Source of the DNA: an uncultured Lachnospiraceae bacterium
GTDB taxonomy: Bacteria; Bacillota; Clostridia; Lachnospirales; Lachnospiraceae
Assembly: GCA_945787485.1 (NCBI GenBank)
Contig: CALZHV010000019.1
Span: forward strand, 1 to 17,591
Length of the DNA stretch: 17,591 bases
Direction: 5' to 3'
The translations under genes and the position numbers were made by a program. The first letter of the stretch is position 1. Each line of letters opens with the position of its first letter. The notes under the pieces were generated by a model. That model saw only the letters and a list, made by a program, of their open reading frames with translations, was not told where the DNA came from and searched no databases. Positions 7,233-14,862 of this stretch are shown in pieces.

Positions 7233-8075
7233 TTAATTCCTCCTAAGCTCTTTAGCTATTTCACTTATTTTTCTTAATCTATGATTCACTCCTGATTTTC
7301 CAAGAGGTGGATTCAATTTTAATCCCAGGTCTTTCAAAGATAATTCATCTTCTTCCAATCTCAATTCCGCCAACTCCCTGAGATTATCCGGAAGATATTT
7401 CAAGCCCACACTCTGTTCTATGTATTTTATATCTTCAACCTGTTTTACGGCCGCATTAACTGTTCTTGATATATTAGCAGCCTCACAATTAACTCTTCTG
7501 TTAACTGTATTTCTCATTTCCTTGACTATTCGGACATTCTCCATATCCATTAGGGAAACATGTGCACCTATTACATTTAATATATCAACAATGTGAGAGC
7601 CGTCCTTTACATATACAACCTTGTATTTTTTCCTTTCTACAAGCTTCGCTTCCATTTCAAAGCTACAGATTATCTGCAACAGCAAATCTGCCTGCTCATC
7701 ATTATGGCACACTATCTCAAAATGATAACCCCTTACCGGATCTGTAACTGAACCGGCTGCAAGAAACGCTCCTCTTAAAAATGCTTTTTTACAGCAATTT
7801 CTTTCTACAAGTATTTTATCTATTGTATATCCTGTATTTGTTCTGACTATTTTTAAGGTTTTGTATGTTTCTTCAGATTCGATATCAAGATCAAGAAGCT
7901 TAATTAATTTGTTCGCTTTTTGCCTGACATATTTGTTATCAATTGATTCAATATCACTTATCCTGTTTATCTTATCAGACAGCCAAAGGATGGCAGCAAG
8001 CTCTGCCACTTTGCAATGTCTCGAATTATCTATGCAACCAAGTATCTCATCCTTTACATTTTCAGAAAAAGACAT
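7233..8075 (-). CDS. whiA: DNA-binding protein WhiA
   Basis: WhiA is a conserved Gram-positive protein combining a degenerate LAGLIDADG homing-endonuclease-like domain with a C-terminal helix-turn-helix. It acts in sporulation control in Streptomyces and in cell division and chromosome segregation in Bacillus. The N-terminal part contains CCKKAFLRGAFLAAGSV (about residues 93-109), the family hallmark. The middle contains ENVRIVKEMRNTVNRRVNCE, and the C-terminal HTH region includes LRELAELRLEEDELSLKDLG and KSGVNHRLRKISEIA. At 280 residues it is shorter than the usual ~305-320, the deficit being in the region before residue 93. It starts 3 bases after the rapZ stop with AGGAG upstream. The gene yvcK, which lies between rapZ and whiA in Bacillus, is absent here. 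Confidence 0.96.
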   Translation of the reverse strand: MSFSENVKDEILGCIDNSRHCKVAELAAILWLSDKINRISDIESIDNKYVRQKANKLIKLLDLDIESEETYKTLKIVRTNTGYTIDKILVERNCCKKAFLRGAFLAAGSVTDPVRGYHFEIVCHNDEQADLLLQIICSFEMEAKLVERKKYKVVYVKDGSHIVDILNVIGAHVSLMDMENVRIVKEMRNTVNRRVNCEAANISRTVNAAVKQVEDIKYIEQSVGLKYLPDNLRELAELRLEEDELSLKDLGLKLNPPLGKSGVNHRLRKISEIAKELRRN

Positions 8076-8078
8076 TTG

Positions 8079-8954
8079 TTATTCTCCTTTTACAACGCGA
8101 TCCTTTGATATATCTCTGTGATATAATCTTGTTGTGTATGGCATCTGACTTACTTTTTCAAACAGCTCATTTGCCACTGTTACGGATCTGTGCTTTCCGC
8201 CTGTACATCCTACTGAAATAACAAGCTGATTTTTCCCTTCTCTTTTATAGTACGGAAGCAAAAACTCTATCATGTCTGTCAATTTATTCATAAATTCACT
8301 ATATTCGTCGCAATTGCTTACAACATCAGACACACGTTTATCATTTCCCGTAAGTGGTCTTAGTTCAAGGTCATAGTACGGATTAGGAAGAAATCGGACA
8401 TCAAAAACTAAATCCGAATCCCTGGGTATTCCATATTTAAATCCAAATGACATGACAGTGATTATGATATTATTATATGCTTCTCCACCTATAAATATTT
8501 TCTCAAGCTCCGATTTTAATTCTCTTGTCAGCAATGATGAAGTATCAATAATATAATCAGCTCTCTGCTTAAGAAACTCTATTTTTTCTCTTTCTTTTAT
8601 TATTCCTTCATTTATTCTTCCGGTTCTTGAAAGCGGATGACTTCTTCTTGTTTCCTTATATCTTTTTACAAGTGCCGGTTCTGTAGCATCAAGGAAGAGT
8701 ATCTCATAATTGTAATTTCTGTTTTTCATTTCCTCGAGAATAATTGCCAATTCTCCAAGTGCCTGACCGCTTCGAATATCTATACCGACAGCAACATTAT
8801 CCACATCTAATTTGTCATCATGTGCAATATCAGCAAATTTTTTTATTAACATAACCGGAAGATTATCAACGCAGAAAAATCCCATATCTTCAAGTGTCTT
8901 TAATGCGGTTGATTTACCGGCTCCGCTCATTCCTGTAACAATAACAAATCTCAT
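8079..8954 (-). CDS. rapZ: RNase adapter / nucleotide-binding protein RapZ (YvcJ)
   Basis: A 291-residue P-loop protein of the RapZ/YvcJ family. In E. coli it senses cell-wall precursor status and guides RNase E to the GlmZ small RNA; in Bacillus YvcJ binds and hydrolyses nucleotides and affects competence. The Walker A motif is GMSGAGKS (residues 8-15). VGIDIRSG follows in the first third, TRRSHPLS in the middle, and the conserved C-terminal GCTGGKHRSV is intact. The start codon overlaps the murB stop as ATGA (8951-8954), indicating translational coupling. The murB-rapZ-whiA order is a conserved clostridial cluster. The precise role in Firmicutes is less settled than in E. coli. Confidence 0.96.
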   Translation of the reverse strand: MRFVIVTGMSGAGKSTALKTLEDMGFFCVDNLPVMLIKKFADIAHDDKLDVDNVAVGIDIRSGQALGELAIILEEMKNRNYNYEILFLDATEPALVKRYKETRRSHPLSRTGRINEGIIKEREKIEFLKQRADYIIDTSSLLTRELKSELEKIFIGGEAYNNIIITVMSFGFKYGIPRDSDLVFDVRFLPNPYYDLELRPLTGNDKRVSDVVSNCDEYSEFMNKLTDMIEFLLPYYKREGKNQLVISVGCTGGKHRSVTVANELFEKVSQMPYTTRLYHRDISKDRVVKGE

Positions 8955-9829
8955 TTGATAATTCTAACCTCCGGTTCAAGCGTAACATCATATTTTTCTT
9001 TTACTATTTTCTGTACATCCTGCATCAGTCTTATTATATCCGATGCTGTACAATGGTCATAATTAATTACAAAGCCACAATGTTTTTCCGAAACCATGGC
9101 TCCGCCCACTCTATATCCCTTCAAACCGCTGTCTTCAATTAGTTTCCCTGCAAAATGACCTTCCGGTCTTTTAAATGTAGAACCTGCACTAGGATATTCC
9201 AACGGTTGTTTACTTCTTCTTGCGTCCTGCAGCTCTTTCATTCTGTCACATATGTCAGTCAAATTGCCTTTCTTAAGCTTAAGCATTGCTCCTATAACAA
9301 TATGTTTATCACTTATTATGCTCTTTCTGTACCCAAACTGCATTTCTTCACATGAATATCTGTGCAATTTCTTATCCGGATCAATGACATCTACATATTC
9401 CACTATATCCTTCATTTCTCCACCGTATGCTCCTGCGTTCATTACAATTGCACCGCCAAGAGTGCCCGGTATTCCTGCCGCAAATTCCATTCCCGTAAGT
9501 TCATTTTCCTTTGCTTTGTTTGCCGCACTGCTCAAAAATTCACCTGCGGCAACATAGATATTCTCACCATTTATTTCAATTCCGGTAATATTCCTGTGTA
9601 ATTCGATAACAACGCCATCAAAGCCCTCATCCAAAAACAGAACATTACTTCCATTGCCTAATACAATGTATTTCATGCCCTCATTTTCGCAATAAGAAAT
9701 GGCATCAACTATTTCTTCCGTATTTTTCGGCCAAAGCATGAGTTTGGCTTTTCCGCCAACCCGAAATGTGCAATAATCTGCCAAAATTTCGCTATCACTT
9801 TTTTGAATATTTTCGATTAATTTACTCAT
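8951..9829 (-). CDS. murB: UDP-N-acetylenolpyruvoylglucosamine reductase (MurB)
   Basis: A cytosolic FAD enzyme that reduces UDP-GlcNAc-enolpyruvate with NADPH to UDP-MurNAc, the second committed step of peptidoglycan synthesis. The FAD-binding part shows TFRVGGKAKL (residues 21-30), VLGNGSNVLF (56-65) and GIPGTLGGAIVMNAGAYGG (119-137). The substrate domain has FGYRKS (165-170), the proton-donor Ser217 in AGSTFKRP, and the C-terminal LEPEVRI with its conserved Glu. At 292 residues it fits the short type-II MurB of Firmicutes. It heads a tight four-gene run (murB-rapZ-whiA-HPr-like) and has its own candidate promoter just downstream of a terminator. The ribosome binding site is weak (GGGA). 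Confidence 0.96.
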   Translation of the reverse strand: MSKLIENIQKSDSEILADYCTFRVGGKAKLMLWPKNTEEIVDAISYCENEGMKYIVLGNGSNVLFLDEGFDGVVIELHRNITGIEINGENIYVAAGEFLSSAANKAKENELTGMEFAAGIPGTLGGAIVMNAGAYGGEMKDIVEYVDVIDPDKKLHRYSCEEMQFGYRKSIISDKHIVIGAMLKLKKGNLTDICDRMKELQDARRSKQPLEYPSAGSTFKRPEGHFAGKLIEDSGLKGYRVGGAMVSEKHCGFVINYDHCTASDIIRLMQDVQKIVKEKYDVTLEPEVRIIK

Positions 9830-9852
9830 TTTTTAAATCCCATTTATGAATT

Positions 9853-9880
9853 TTTATAAGGTTTATTATTTTTTTTGCAA
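9853..9880 (-). promoter_or_regulatory. Candidate promoter of murB-rapZ-whiA-HPr
   Basis: On the minus strand TTGCAA (9875-9880), a 16-base spacer and TATAAA (9853-9858) lie between the upstream terminator and murB. RNA would start near 9846, only about 17 bases before the murB ATG. The position directly after a terminator supports it. Confidence 0.55.
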
Positions 9881-9881
9881 A

Positions 9882-9930
9882 ATAAAAGAAACCCATAATA
9901 CATTAATCATACATTATAGGTTTCTTTTAT
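9882..9930 (-). terminator. Intrinsic terminator after the glucokinase gene
   Basis: A 12-bp stem, ATAAAAGAAACC (9882-9893) with GGTTTCTTTTAT (9919-9930), continues after one mismatch for 5 more base pairs (ATAAT at 9895-9899 with ATTAT at 9913-9917) around a 13-base loop. In minus-strand RNA the stem is followed by a UUUU stretch. The arms are A/T-rich on both outer sides, so it could work in either direction. It separates hprK-glk from the murB run. Confidence 0.8.
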
Positions 9931-9994
9931 ACAATATCAAAAAATATTAAAAATTTTACAAAATAACAACTTTACTTGTTCTTTTTTAACAATT

Positions 9995-10936
9995 TTATGC
10001 ATTTAACACTGCACATGCGCCACCATACATACCTGCATCATTTCCGAGTGTAGCAAGCTTAAACTCAGTTTTCTTACATGCGTGGAACGCATTTTCCTGG
10101 AAATATTTAGAAGTTGTTTCTATGATAACATTTCCTGCTTTAGAAACTCCACCACCAATTACAAACACTTCAGGATCAACTACACATGCAATCTGAGCAA
10201 GTGCTTTCCCGAGACATTTTCCATGATTTTCCACAAGTTCCATTGCAAGGTCATCACCATTTTTAGCCGCATCAAACACTTCCTTAGCTGATACGTATTG
10301 AACATTTCTAAGACTTGATGGTCTGTCTGTATTATTAAGTGCAATATTTGCCGAACGAACTATACCTGTTGCAGATGTATACTGCTCAAGACATCCCTTT
10401 CTGCCGCATCCGCATATTTCGGTTTCATCCTCATTAACCTGAATATGTCCTATTTCACCGCCGGCACCGTTTACTCCTGAGAGCATCTTTCCTCCCAAGA
10501 TAATTCCACCGCCAACGCCTGTTCCTAATGTTACCATTACTATATTCTTGTAGCCTTTACCGCCACCCTGCCACATTTCACCTAATGCAGCCATATTAGC
10601 ATCGTTTCCTGCTTTTACAGGCAATCCGGTAATCTTGCTCAACTCATCAGCAACGTTGAAAACACCCCATCCGAGATTAACACATCTAAGTACAGTTCCG
10701 TCTTCCTTTACAGGTCCCGGAACACCCATTCCAATACCGACAACCTCAGATTTATCTACATTTATGTCAGCAAGCTTTTTTTCTATTGACTCGGCAATAT
10801 CTCCGAGAATATATTTTCCGCCTTCATCTACTCTTGTAGTAATCTCCCATTTATCTTCCAATACTCCTTCAACAGTAAAAAATCCTATTTTTACTGTTGT
10901 ACCACCTATATCTACACCAAACAAATATTTTGCCAT
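9995..10936 (-). CDS. glcK: ROK-family glucokinase
   Basis: Phosphorylates glucose to glucose 6-phosphate with ATP in the cytosol. The 313-residue protein opens with the phosphate-binding motif DIGGTT (residues 9-14). It has the catalytic aspartate Asp112 in GNDANMAALGE, the second phosphate motif LGTGVGGG (137-144), and the ROK signature with His164 and the zinc-binding cysteines Cys175, Cys177 and Cys182 in CGCGRKGC. No N-terminal helix-turn-helix is present, so it is an enzyme rather than a ROK repressor. It starts 10 bases after the hprK stop with AGGAGAG in between and is followed by a terminator. Pairing with HPr kinase links glucose entry to catabolite control. Glucose is the likeliest substrate, though ROK kinases can differ in sugar specificity. 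Confidence 0.93.
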   Translation of the reverse strand: MAKYLFGVDIGGTTVKIGFFTVEGVLEDKWEITTRVDEGGKYILGDIAESIEKKLADINVDKSEVVGIGMGVPGPVKEDGTVLRCVNLGWGVFNVADELSKITGLPVKAGNDANMAALGEMWQGGGKGYKNIVMVTLGTGVGGGIILGGKMLSGVNGAGGEIGHIQVNEDETEICGCGRKGCLEQYTSATGIVRSANIALNNTDRPSSLRNVQYVSAKEVFDAAKNGDDLAMELVENHGKCLGKALAQIACVVDPEVFVIGGGVSKAGNVIIETTSKYFQENAFHACKKTEFKLATLGNDAGMYGGACAVLNA

Positions 10937-10946
10937 CTTTTCTCTC

Positions 10947-11894
10947 CTATTTTTTAGTATTTTTTTCTATATTTCTTGTTACTCTGTTATACATTTCCTG
11001 AGCAGCATTGTAGCCCATCTTCTTCTGTCTGTGATTAACAGCAGCTGACTCAACAATAATAGCTATGTTTCTACCCGGCCTTATAGGAATCGAGTGACTT
11101 ACAACCTTGTTTCCGAGGAATTCAACATATCTGTCTTCCATTCCGAGCCTGTCATAATTTGCATCCTTGTCCCACTCTTCAAGATTGATAACAAGGTCTA
11201 TTGTCTGTGTCTGTTTAACACATTCGACACCATACATACTCTTAACGTCGATAATACCTATGCCGCGAAGCTCAATAAAATGTCTTGTAATCTCAGGTGC
11301 GGTTCCGACAAGAGTTTCATCACTTACCTTTTTTATCTCGACTACATCATCAGATACAAGTCTGTGTCCTCTCTTGATAAGCTCAAGAGCAGCTTCACTT
11401 TTACCGATTCCGCTGTCGCCCATTATAAGAACACCCTCGCCATAAACATCAACCAATACTGCATGGATTGAAATACACGGTGCTAATTGTACATGCAACC
11501 ATCTTACTACTTCATGTACAAACTCTGATGTTGTTTCCTCACAATCAGTAAGTATAGGTACACCATGTCTTTTGCCTGCTTCTATAATGAAATCATAAGG
11601 TACAAGACTTCTGCAAAATATAAGGCAAGGTATCTTGTAAGAGAATAATTTATCAAAAATCTGTATATTCTCTTCTTCCGTATGCATATTGGCAATATAT
11701 GCATATTCTACATTTCCGCATATCTGTATACGAGCTGCATCAAAATGTTCAAAAAAACCTGTAAGCTGAACAGCCGGTCTATTCATATTCGGATCCTTGA
11801 TTAATATTTTATCTGTATCAATCTCCGGTGTATGATTAATAAGATTCATTTTCTCAATGAGCTCTGTAACAGTAACGCTGCTTTCTTCCGTCAT
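10947..11894 (-). CDS. hprK: HPr kinase/phosphorylase
   Basis: A bifunctional hexameric enzyme that phosphorylates Ser46 of HPr or Crh using ATP or pyrophosphate and removes it again when phosphate is high, setting carbon catabolite repression. The N-terminal domain (about residues 1-130) is family-typical. The catalytic domain has His144 in SIHAVLVDVYGEGVL, the P-loop GDSGIGKS (159-166), the SDD motif (181-183) and the HprK signature ELRGIGIIDVKSMYG (208-222). At 315 residues it has the standard length. GGAGGAAG precedes the ATG. It follows the spoVG terminator by about 25 bases and is co-transcribed with glucokinase. Its probable substrate, the Asp15 HPr homologue, lies about 3.7 kb downstream on the same strand. 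Confidence 0.97.
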   Translation of the reverse strand: MTEESSVTVTELIEKMNLINHTPEIDTDKILIKDPNMNRPAVQLTGFFEHFDAARIQICGNVEYAYIANMHTEEENIQIFDKLFSYKIPCLIFCRSLVPYDFIIEAGKRHGVPILTDCEETTSEFVHEVVRWLHVQLAPCISIHAVLVDVYGEGVLIMGDSGIGKSEAALELIKRGHRLVSDDVVEIKKVSDETLVGTAPEITRHFIELRGIGIIDVKSMYGVECVKQTQTIDLVINLEEWDKDANYDRLGMEDRYVEFLGNKVVSHSIPIRPGRNIAIIVESAAVNHRQKKMGYNAAQEMYNRVTRNIEKNTKK

Positions 11895-11919
11895 TACCTG
11901 CTTCCTCCATAATTCATAA

Positions 11920-11944
11920 AAAGGGACTTACAAGAAGTCCCTTT
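11920..11944 (-). terminator. Intrinsic terminator after spoVG
   Basis: A perfect 10-bp stem, AAAGGGACTT (11920-11929) with AAGTCCCTTT (11935-11944), closes a 5-base loop. On the minus strand it is followed by a run of five T, counting the stem end. It lies 12 bases after the spoVG stop. Confidence 0.88.
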
Positions 11945-11956
11945 CATTTATTATAA

Positions 11957-12223
11957 TTATTCTTCCTCTAACAAAGACTCTTTATACTTATCTAAGATTA
12001 TATTTTGGATAGAGTCTCTTGTCTCAGAATTGATAGGATGAGCAATGTCTCTGTACTCGCCATCAACGGTCTTTTTACTTGGCATTGCTATGAAAAGTCC
12101 TTTTTCCCCCTCTATAACCTTGATATCATGTACTACAAACTCATTATCAATAGTTATAGATACAACTGCTCTCATCTTACCATCTTTAGTCACTTTTCTG
12201 ACTCTTACATCTGTGATTTTCAT
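11957..12223 (-). CDS. spoVG: SpoVG family RNA-binding regulator
   Basis: SpoVG is a small cytosolic regulator. It affects asymmetric septation and spore cortex formation in Bacillus, and it binds RNA or DNA and influences virulence and metabolism in several Firmicutes. The 88-residue protein is almost entirely the conserved core: MKITDVRVRKV at the start, the centre LFIAMPSKKTVDGEYRDIAH and PINSETRD. The acidic tail ends LLEEE and is slightly shorter than in Bacillus (97). AGGGGGAT precedes the ATG. It begins 37 bases after glgD and is followed by a strong terminator, so it may be read with glgC-glgD. A TATAAT overlapping the glgD stop could also drive it, but no good -35 accompanies it. Confidence 0.96.
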   Translation of the reverse strand: MKITDVRVRKVTKDGKMRAVVSITIDNEFVVHDIKVIEGEKGLFIAMPSKKTVDGEYRDIAHPINSETRDSIQNIILDKYKESLLEEE

Positions 12224-12260
12224 ATTATCCCCCTATTGTCTTCATATATTATTTTATTAA

Positions 12261-13385
12261 TTATAATGCATATCTGAAATTCTTTTCCACCACGACCTTA
12301 ATCTGGTCAGGCTCACCTGTTCGTACTGTATTGGCACGAAGAGTATCTCTACTTTCGACGATACAATTCTCAATATATGAGTTATCCCCTATGTGAACGT
12401 CGTTAAGTATTATAGAATTCTTGATTACACAATTATTACCAACATAAACTTTCTTGAAAAGTATCGAATTTTCTACAGTACCATTTATTATACAACCACT
12501 TGCGATAAGGCTGTTGTTTACTACTGCCTCACCATTATATTTTGCAGGTGGCAAATCCTCAACCTTTGAATAGATGTCCGGATGCTGTCTGAAGAAGTAA
12601 TCTCTAATATCTTTGTTAAGGAAATCCATATTAGTCTTATAATACGAATCAATAGTTCCAATATTCTTCCAATAGCTTTCAAGCTTATATGCGTAAATCT
12701 TCTTAACGCTCTTGTATCTCACAAGAATGTCACTTACAAGATCCGTTCTTCCTTCTGCGGCACAAGCCTCAAGAAGTTCTATAAGCTGTCTTCTTCTGAT
12801 AACATAAATACCTGTGAATACTGTGTTTGTCTCAGCTACAAGTGGTTTCTCCTCAAATCCCACAACTCTGTTATCATCAGCAAGCTTAACTATACCAAAT
12901 CTGCTCAAATCGTCATCTGCCGGATTAATATCTTTTGTAACGATTGTAATATCAGCTCCTGTTGCAATATGTTCTTCAAGCACCTTGTTGTAATCAAGCT
13001 TGTAAATACCATCTCCTGATGCAATAACAACATATGGCTCATGTGCTGATTTTAGGAAATTGATATTCTGATACAAAGCATCTGCTGTACCTTTATACCA
13101 CAAATTACTTGTAGAAGTAATTGTAGGAGTAAATACATATAAACCGCCTTGTTTTCTACCAAAATCCCACCATTTTGATGAATTTAAATGTTCGTGTAAC
13201 GAACGTGAATTATATTGTGTAAATACGGCTACTTTCTGAATATGCGAATTGGTCATATTTGAAAGTGTAAAATCAATAGCTCTATAACTTCCAACGATTG
13301 GCATTGCTGCAACAGCTCTCTTTGCAGACAAATCACCCATCTTACCACTATTACCGCCAGCTAAAATTATACCAATTGCTCTCAT
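12261..13385 (-). CDS. glgD: Glucose-1-phosphate adenylyltransferase, GlgD subunit
   Basis: The regulatory partner of GlgC in Firmicute ADP-glucose pyrophosphorylase, which commits glucose 1-phosphate to glycogen. It has the nucleotidyltransferase fold in its first ~250 residues (RAIGIILAGG, then IDFTLSNMTNSHI, SGDGIYKLDY, EEKPL and YWKNIGTIDSYY) and a left-handed beta-helix of hexapeptide repeats from about residue 285 to the end. The pyrophosphorylase loop is altered to GGNSGKMGDLSAKRA, lacking the GxGxRL arrangement of catalytic subunits. This is characteristic of GlgD and implies weak or no catalysis alone. The frame extends to a GTG at 13394, but AGGTG is properly spaced from the ATG at 13385, giving 374 residues. 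That ATG begins 1 base after the glgC stop, so the two genes are coupled. Confidence 0.95.
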   Translation of the reverse strand: MRAIGIILAGGNSGKMGDLSAKRAVAAMPIVGSYRAIDFTLSNMTNSHIQKVAVFTQYNSRSLHEHLNSSKWWDFGRKQGGLYVFTPTITSTSNLWYKGTADALYQNINFLKSAHEPYVVIASGDGIYKLDYNKVLEEHIATGADITIVTKDINPADDDLSRFGIVKLADDNRVVGFEEKPLVAETNTVFTGIYVIRRRQLIELLEACAAEGRTDLVSDILVRYKSVKKIYAYKLESYWKNIGTIDSYYKTNMDFLNKDIRDYFFRQHPDIYSKVEDLPPAKYNGEAVVNNSLIASGCIINGTVENSILFKKVYVGNNCVIKNSIILNDVHIGDNSYIENCIVESRDTLRANTVRTGEPDQIKVVVEKNFRYAL

Positions 13386-13386
13386 T

Positions 13387-14724
13387 CTATTCACCTACCT
13401 TTATAATACTTGAACCGCTCTTAAGCAATCCATCCGGATATTCATCAGGCGTTGTCTCGCCAAATATAGCAACATTCTTACCGATTTTTACATCCGGAGG
13501 TATGATAGAATTTTCTCCAATTGTTACCAAACCGAACGAATAAATATGTGGAGCAAATTCATTTGGTGCTTCTTCTCCAACACCAAGCTGTGCACGTTCT
13601 CCAACATTTACACCCTCAGCAATGATAGCCTTGTCAATAATTGCGCCATCACCAATAACAGCACCATTCATAATGATTGACTGACGTATTACTGCGCCTT
13701 TACCTATTGTAACACCTGAACCGATAACAGAACCTTCAACAGTTCCATATATTTCCGTTCCTTCACCGACAATACTCTTTGTTACTGAGCTGTCAGGTGC
13801 TATATACTGTGGTGGTAACACATCGCTCTTTGTGTAAATTCTCCAAAATTCTTCGTACAAATTAAATTCAGGTATAATATCGACAAGTTCCATATTTGCT
13901 TCCCAATATGAACCAAGTGTTCCAACATCCTTCCAATATCCCTTATATTCATAAGCACATATCTTGTTGCCCCTCTCATGGCAATATGGGATGATATGCT
14001 TCCAATATCCCTTGTACTCGTATGCACAAATCTTACTTCCTCTTTCATGGCAGTAAGGAATGATATGCTTACCAAAATCACATGAAGGCTGATCCTTCAT
14101 AACTATAAGTGCCTCTCTAAGTACTTTCCAATTGAATATGTAAATACCCATTGATGCTTTGTTACTACGTGGATGCTCAGGTTTCTCTTCGAACTCAGTA
14201 ATGCATCCCTTGTCATCAGTAATTACAACACCAAATCTGCTTGCTTCTTCCATTGGAACTGAATATGTAGCAAGTGTAATGTCTGCGTTGCTTGACTTAT
14301 GGAAATCCAGCATTACTTCATAGTCCATCTTATAAATATGGTCTCCTGAAAGTATAAGTACATAATCAGGATTGTAGTAATCAATATATTCCAAATTCTG
14401 ATATATTGCATTAGCGGTACCTGTATACCACTGACTGTTTGTGCTCTTTTCATATGGTGGAAGTACTGTAACACCACCAATATTTCTATCCAAATCCCAT
14501 GGAATACCAATTCCGATGTGCTGATTCAATCTAAGTGGTCTGTATTGTGTTAAAACACCAACAGTATCAACACCTGAATTGATACAGTTGCTAAGTGGGA
14601 AATCAATTATCTTATATTTTCCTCCAAATGCAACTGCCGGCTTTGCAAGCTTGGAAGTAAGAACACCCAAACGACTACCCTGTCCGCCTGCCAAAAGCAT
14701 AGCAATCATTTCCTTCTTAATCAT
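13387..14724 (-). CDS. glgC: Glucose-1-phosphate adenylyltransferase, catalytic GlgC subunit, with internal duplication
   Basis: Makes ADP-glucose from ATP and glucose 1-phosphate, the first committed step of glycogen synthesis. Catalytic motifs are intact: LLAGGQGSRLGVLTSKLAKP (residues 10-29), IDFPLSNCINSG, WYTGTANAIYQN, the metal-binding SGDHIYKMDY (126-135), the glucose-1-phosphate lysine in EFEEKPEHP (177-185), SMGIYIF and KDVGTL. The beta-helix domain fills about the last 130 residues. At 445 residues it is about 23 longer than expected because HIIPYCHERG(S/N)KICAYEYKGYWK occurs twice in tandem (220-242 and 243-265) just before DVGT. The second copy differs mostly at silent sites. The start has AAAGGGGTG and a strong promoter upstream. 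Whether the elongated enzyme works is uncertain. Confidence 0.94.
   Translation of the reverse strand: MIKKEMIAMLLAGGQGSRLGVLTSKLAKPAVAFGGKYKIIDFPLSNCINSGVDTVGVLTQYRPLRLNQHIGIGIPWDLDRNIGGVTVLPPYEKSTNSQWYTGTANAIYQNLEYIDYYNPDYVLILSGDHIYKMDYEVMLDFHKSSNADITLATYSVPMEEASRFGVVITDDKGCITEFEEKPEHPRSNKASMGIYIFNWKVLREALIVMKDQPSCDFGKHIIPYCHERGSKICAYEYKGYWKHIIPYCHERGNKICAYEYKGYWKDVGTLGSYWEANMELVDIIPEFNLYEEFWRIYTKSDVLPPQYIAPDSSVTKSIVGEGTEIYGTVEGSVIGSGVTIGKGAVIRQSIIMNGAVIGDGAIIDKAIIAEGVNVGERAQLGVGEEAPNEFAPHIYSFGLVTIGENSIIPPDVKIGKNVAIFGETTPDEYPDGLLKSGSSIIKVGE
13930..14067. repeat. Diverged 69-bp in-frame tandem duplication within glgC
   Basis: Two adjacent 69-base units (13930-13998 and 13999-14067) differ at 13 positions by my count. 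All but one fall at third codon positions, and only one amino acid changes (Ser/Asn). The encoded 23-residue unit normally occurs once in GlgC between FGK and DVGT. Confidence 0.93.
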
Positions 14725-14742
14725 AATGTCACCCCTTTGAGC

Positions 14743-14760
14743 ATAATATGTACATATTAT
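14743..14760. promoter_or_regulatory. 18-bp perfect palindrome, possible operator at the glgC promoter
   Basis: ATAATATGTACATATTAT reads identically on both strands. It covers most of the -10 element and the predicted transcription start of glgC. A dimeric regulator bound here would block RNA polymerase. The AT-rich composition makes chance palindromes more likely, so the role is inferred from position. Confidence 0.45.
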
Positions 14761-14784
14761 AGCATTAATCTAAAAAAAATTAAA
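14756..14784 (-). promoter_or_regulatory. Promoter of glgC-glgD with extended -10
   Basis: On the minus strand a perfect TATAAT (14756-14761) is preceded by TGC, giving the extended -10 TGCTATAAT. A weak -35 (TTTAAT, about 14779-14784) lies 17 bases upstream across a run of T. Transcription would start near 14749, leaving a 25-base leader with AAAGGGGTG before glgC. Confidence 0.65.
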
Positions 14785-14841
14785 CACTTTTATGCATTTT
14801 TTATAATAATATTGTAAACTTGAAAAATCATTTACAAAATT

Positions 14842-14862
14842 AACACCATTTTTTTTGGTATT
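14842..14862 (-). terminator. Weak terminator-like hairpin after the 121-residue gene
   Basis: In minus-strand RNA AAUACCA (14856-14862) pairs with UGGUGUU (14842-14848), including one G-U pair, around a loop of seven A. AAUUUUG follows. The stem is short and the U-run interrupted, so termination would be inefficient. Confidence 0.35.

Noticed and set aside
9995..10936. ROK-family transcriptional repressor instead of glucokinase
   Set aside because: There is no N-terminal DNA-binding domain and the catalytic Asp112 and zinc-site residues are all present.
11940..11956. TATAAT just upstream of the spoVG terminator as an hprK promoter
   Set aside because: RNA started there would run straight into the terminator hairpin, and no -35 at proper spacing is present.
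14743..14760. BlaI/CopY operator at the glgC promoter
   Set aside because: The centre is TGTACA, not TACAnnTGTA, so the half-sites are in the wrong phase for this family.
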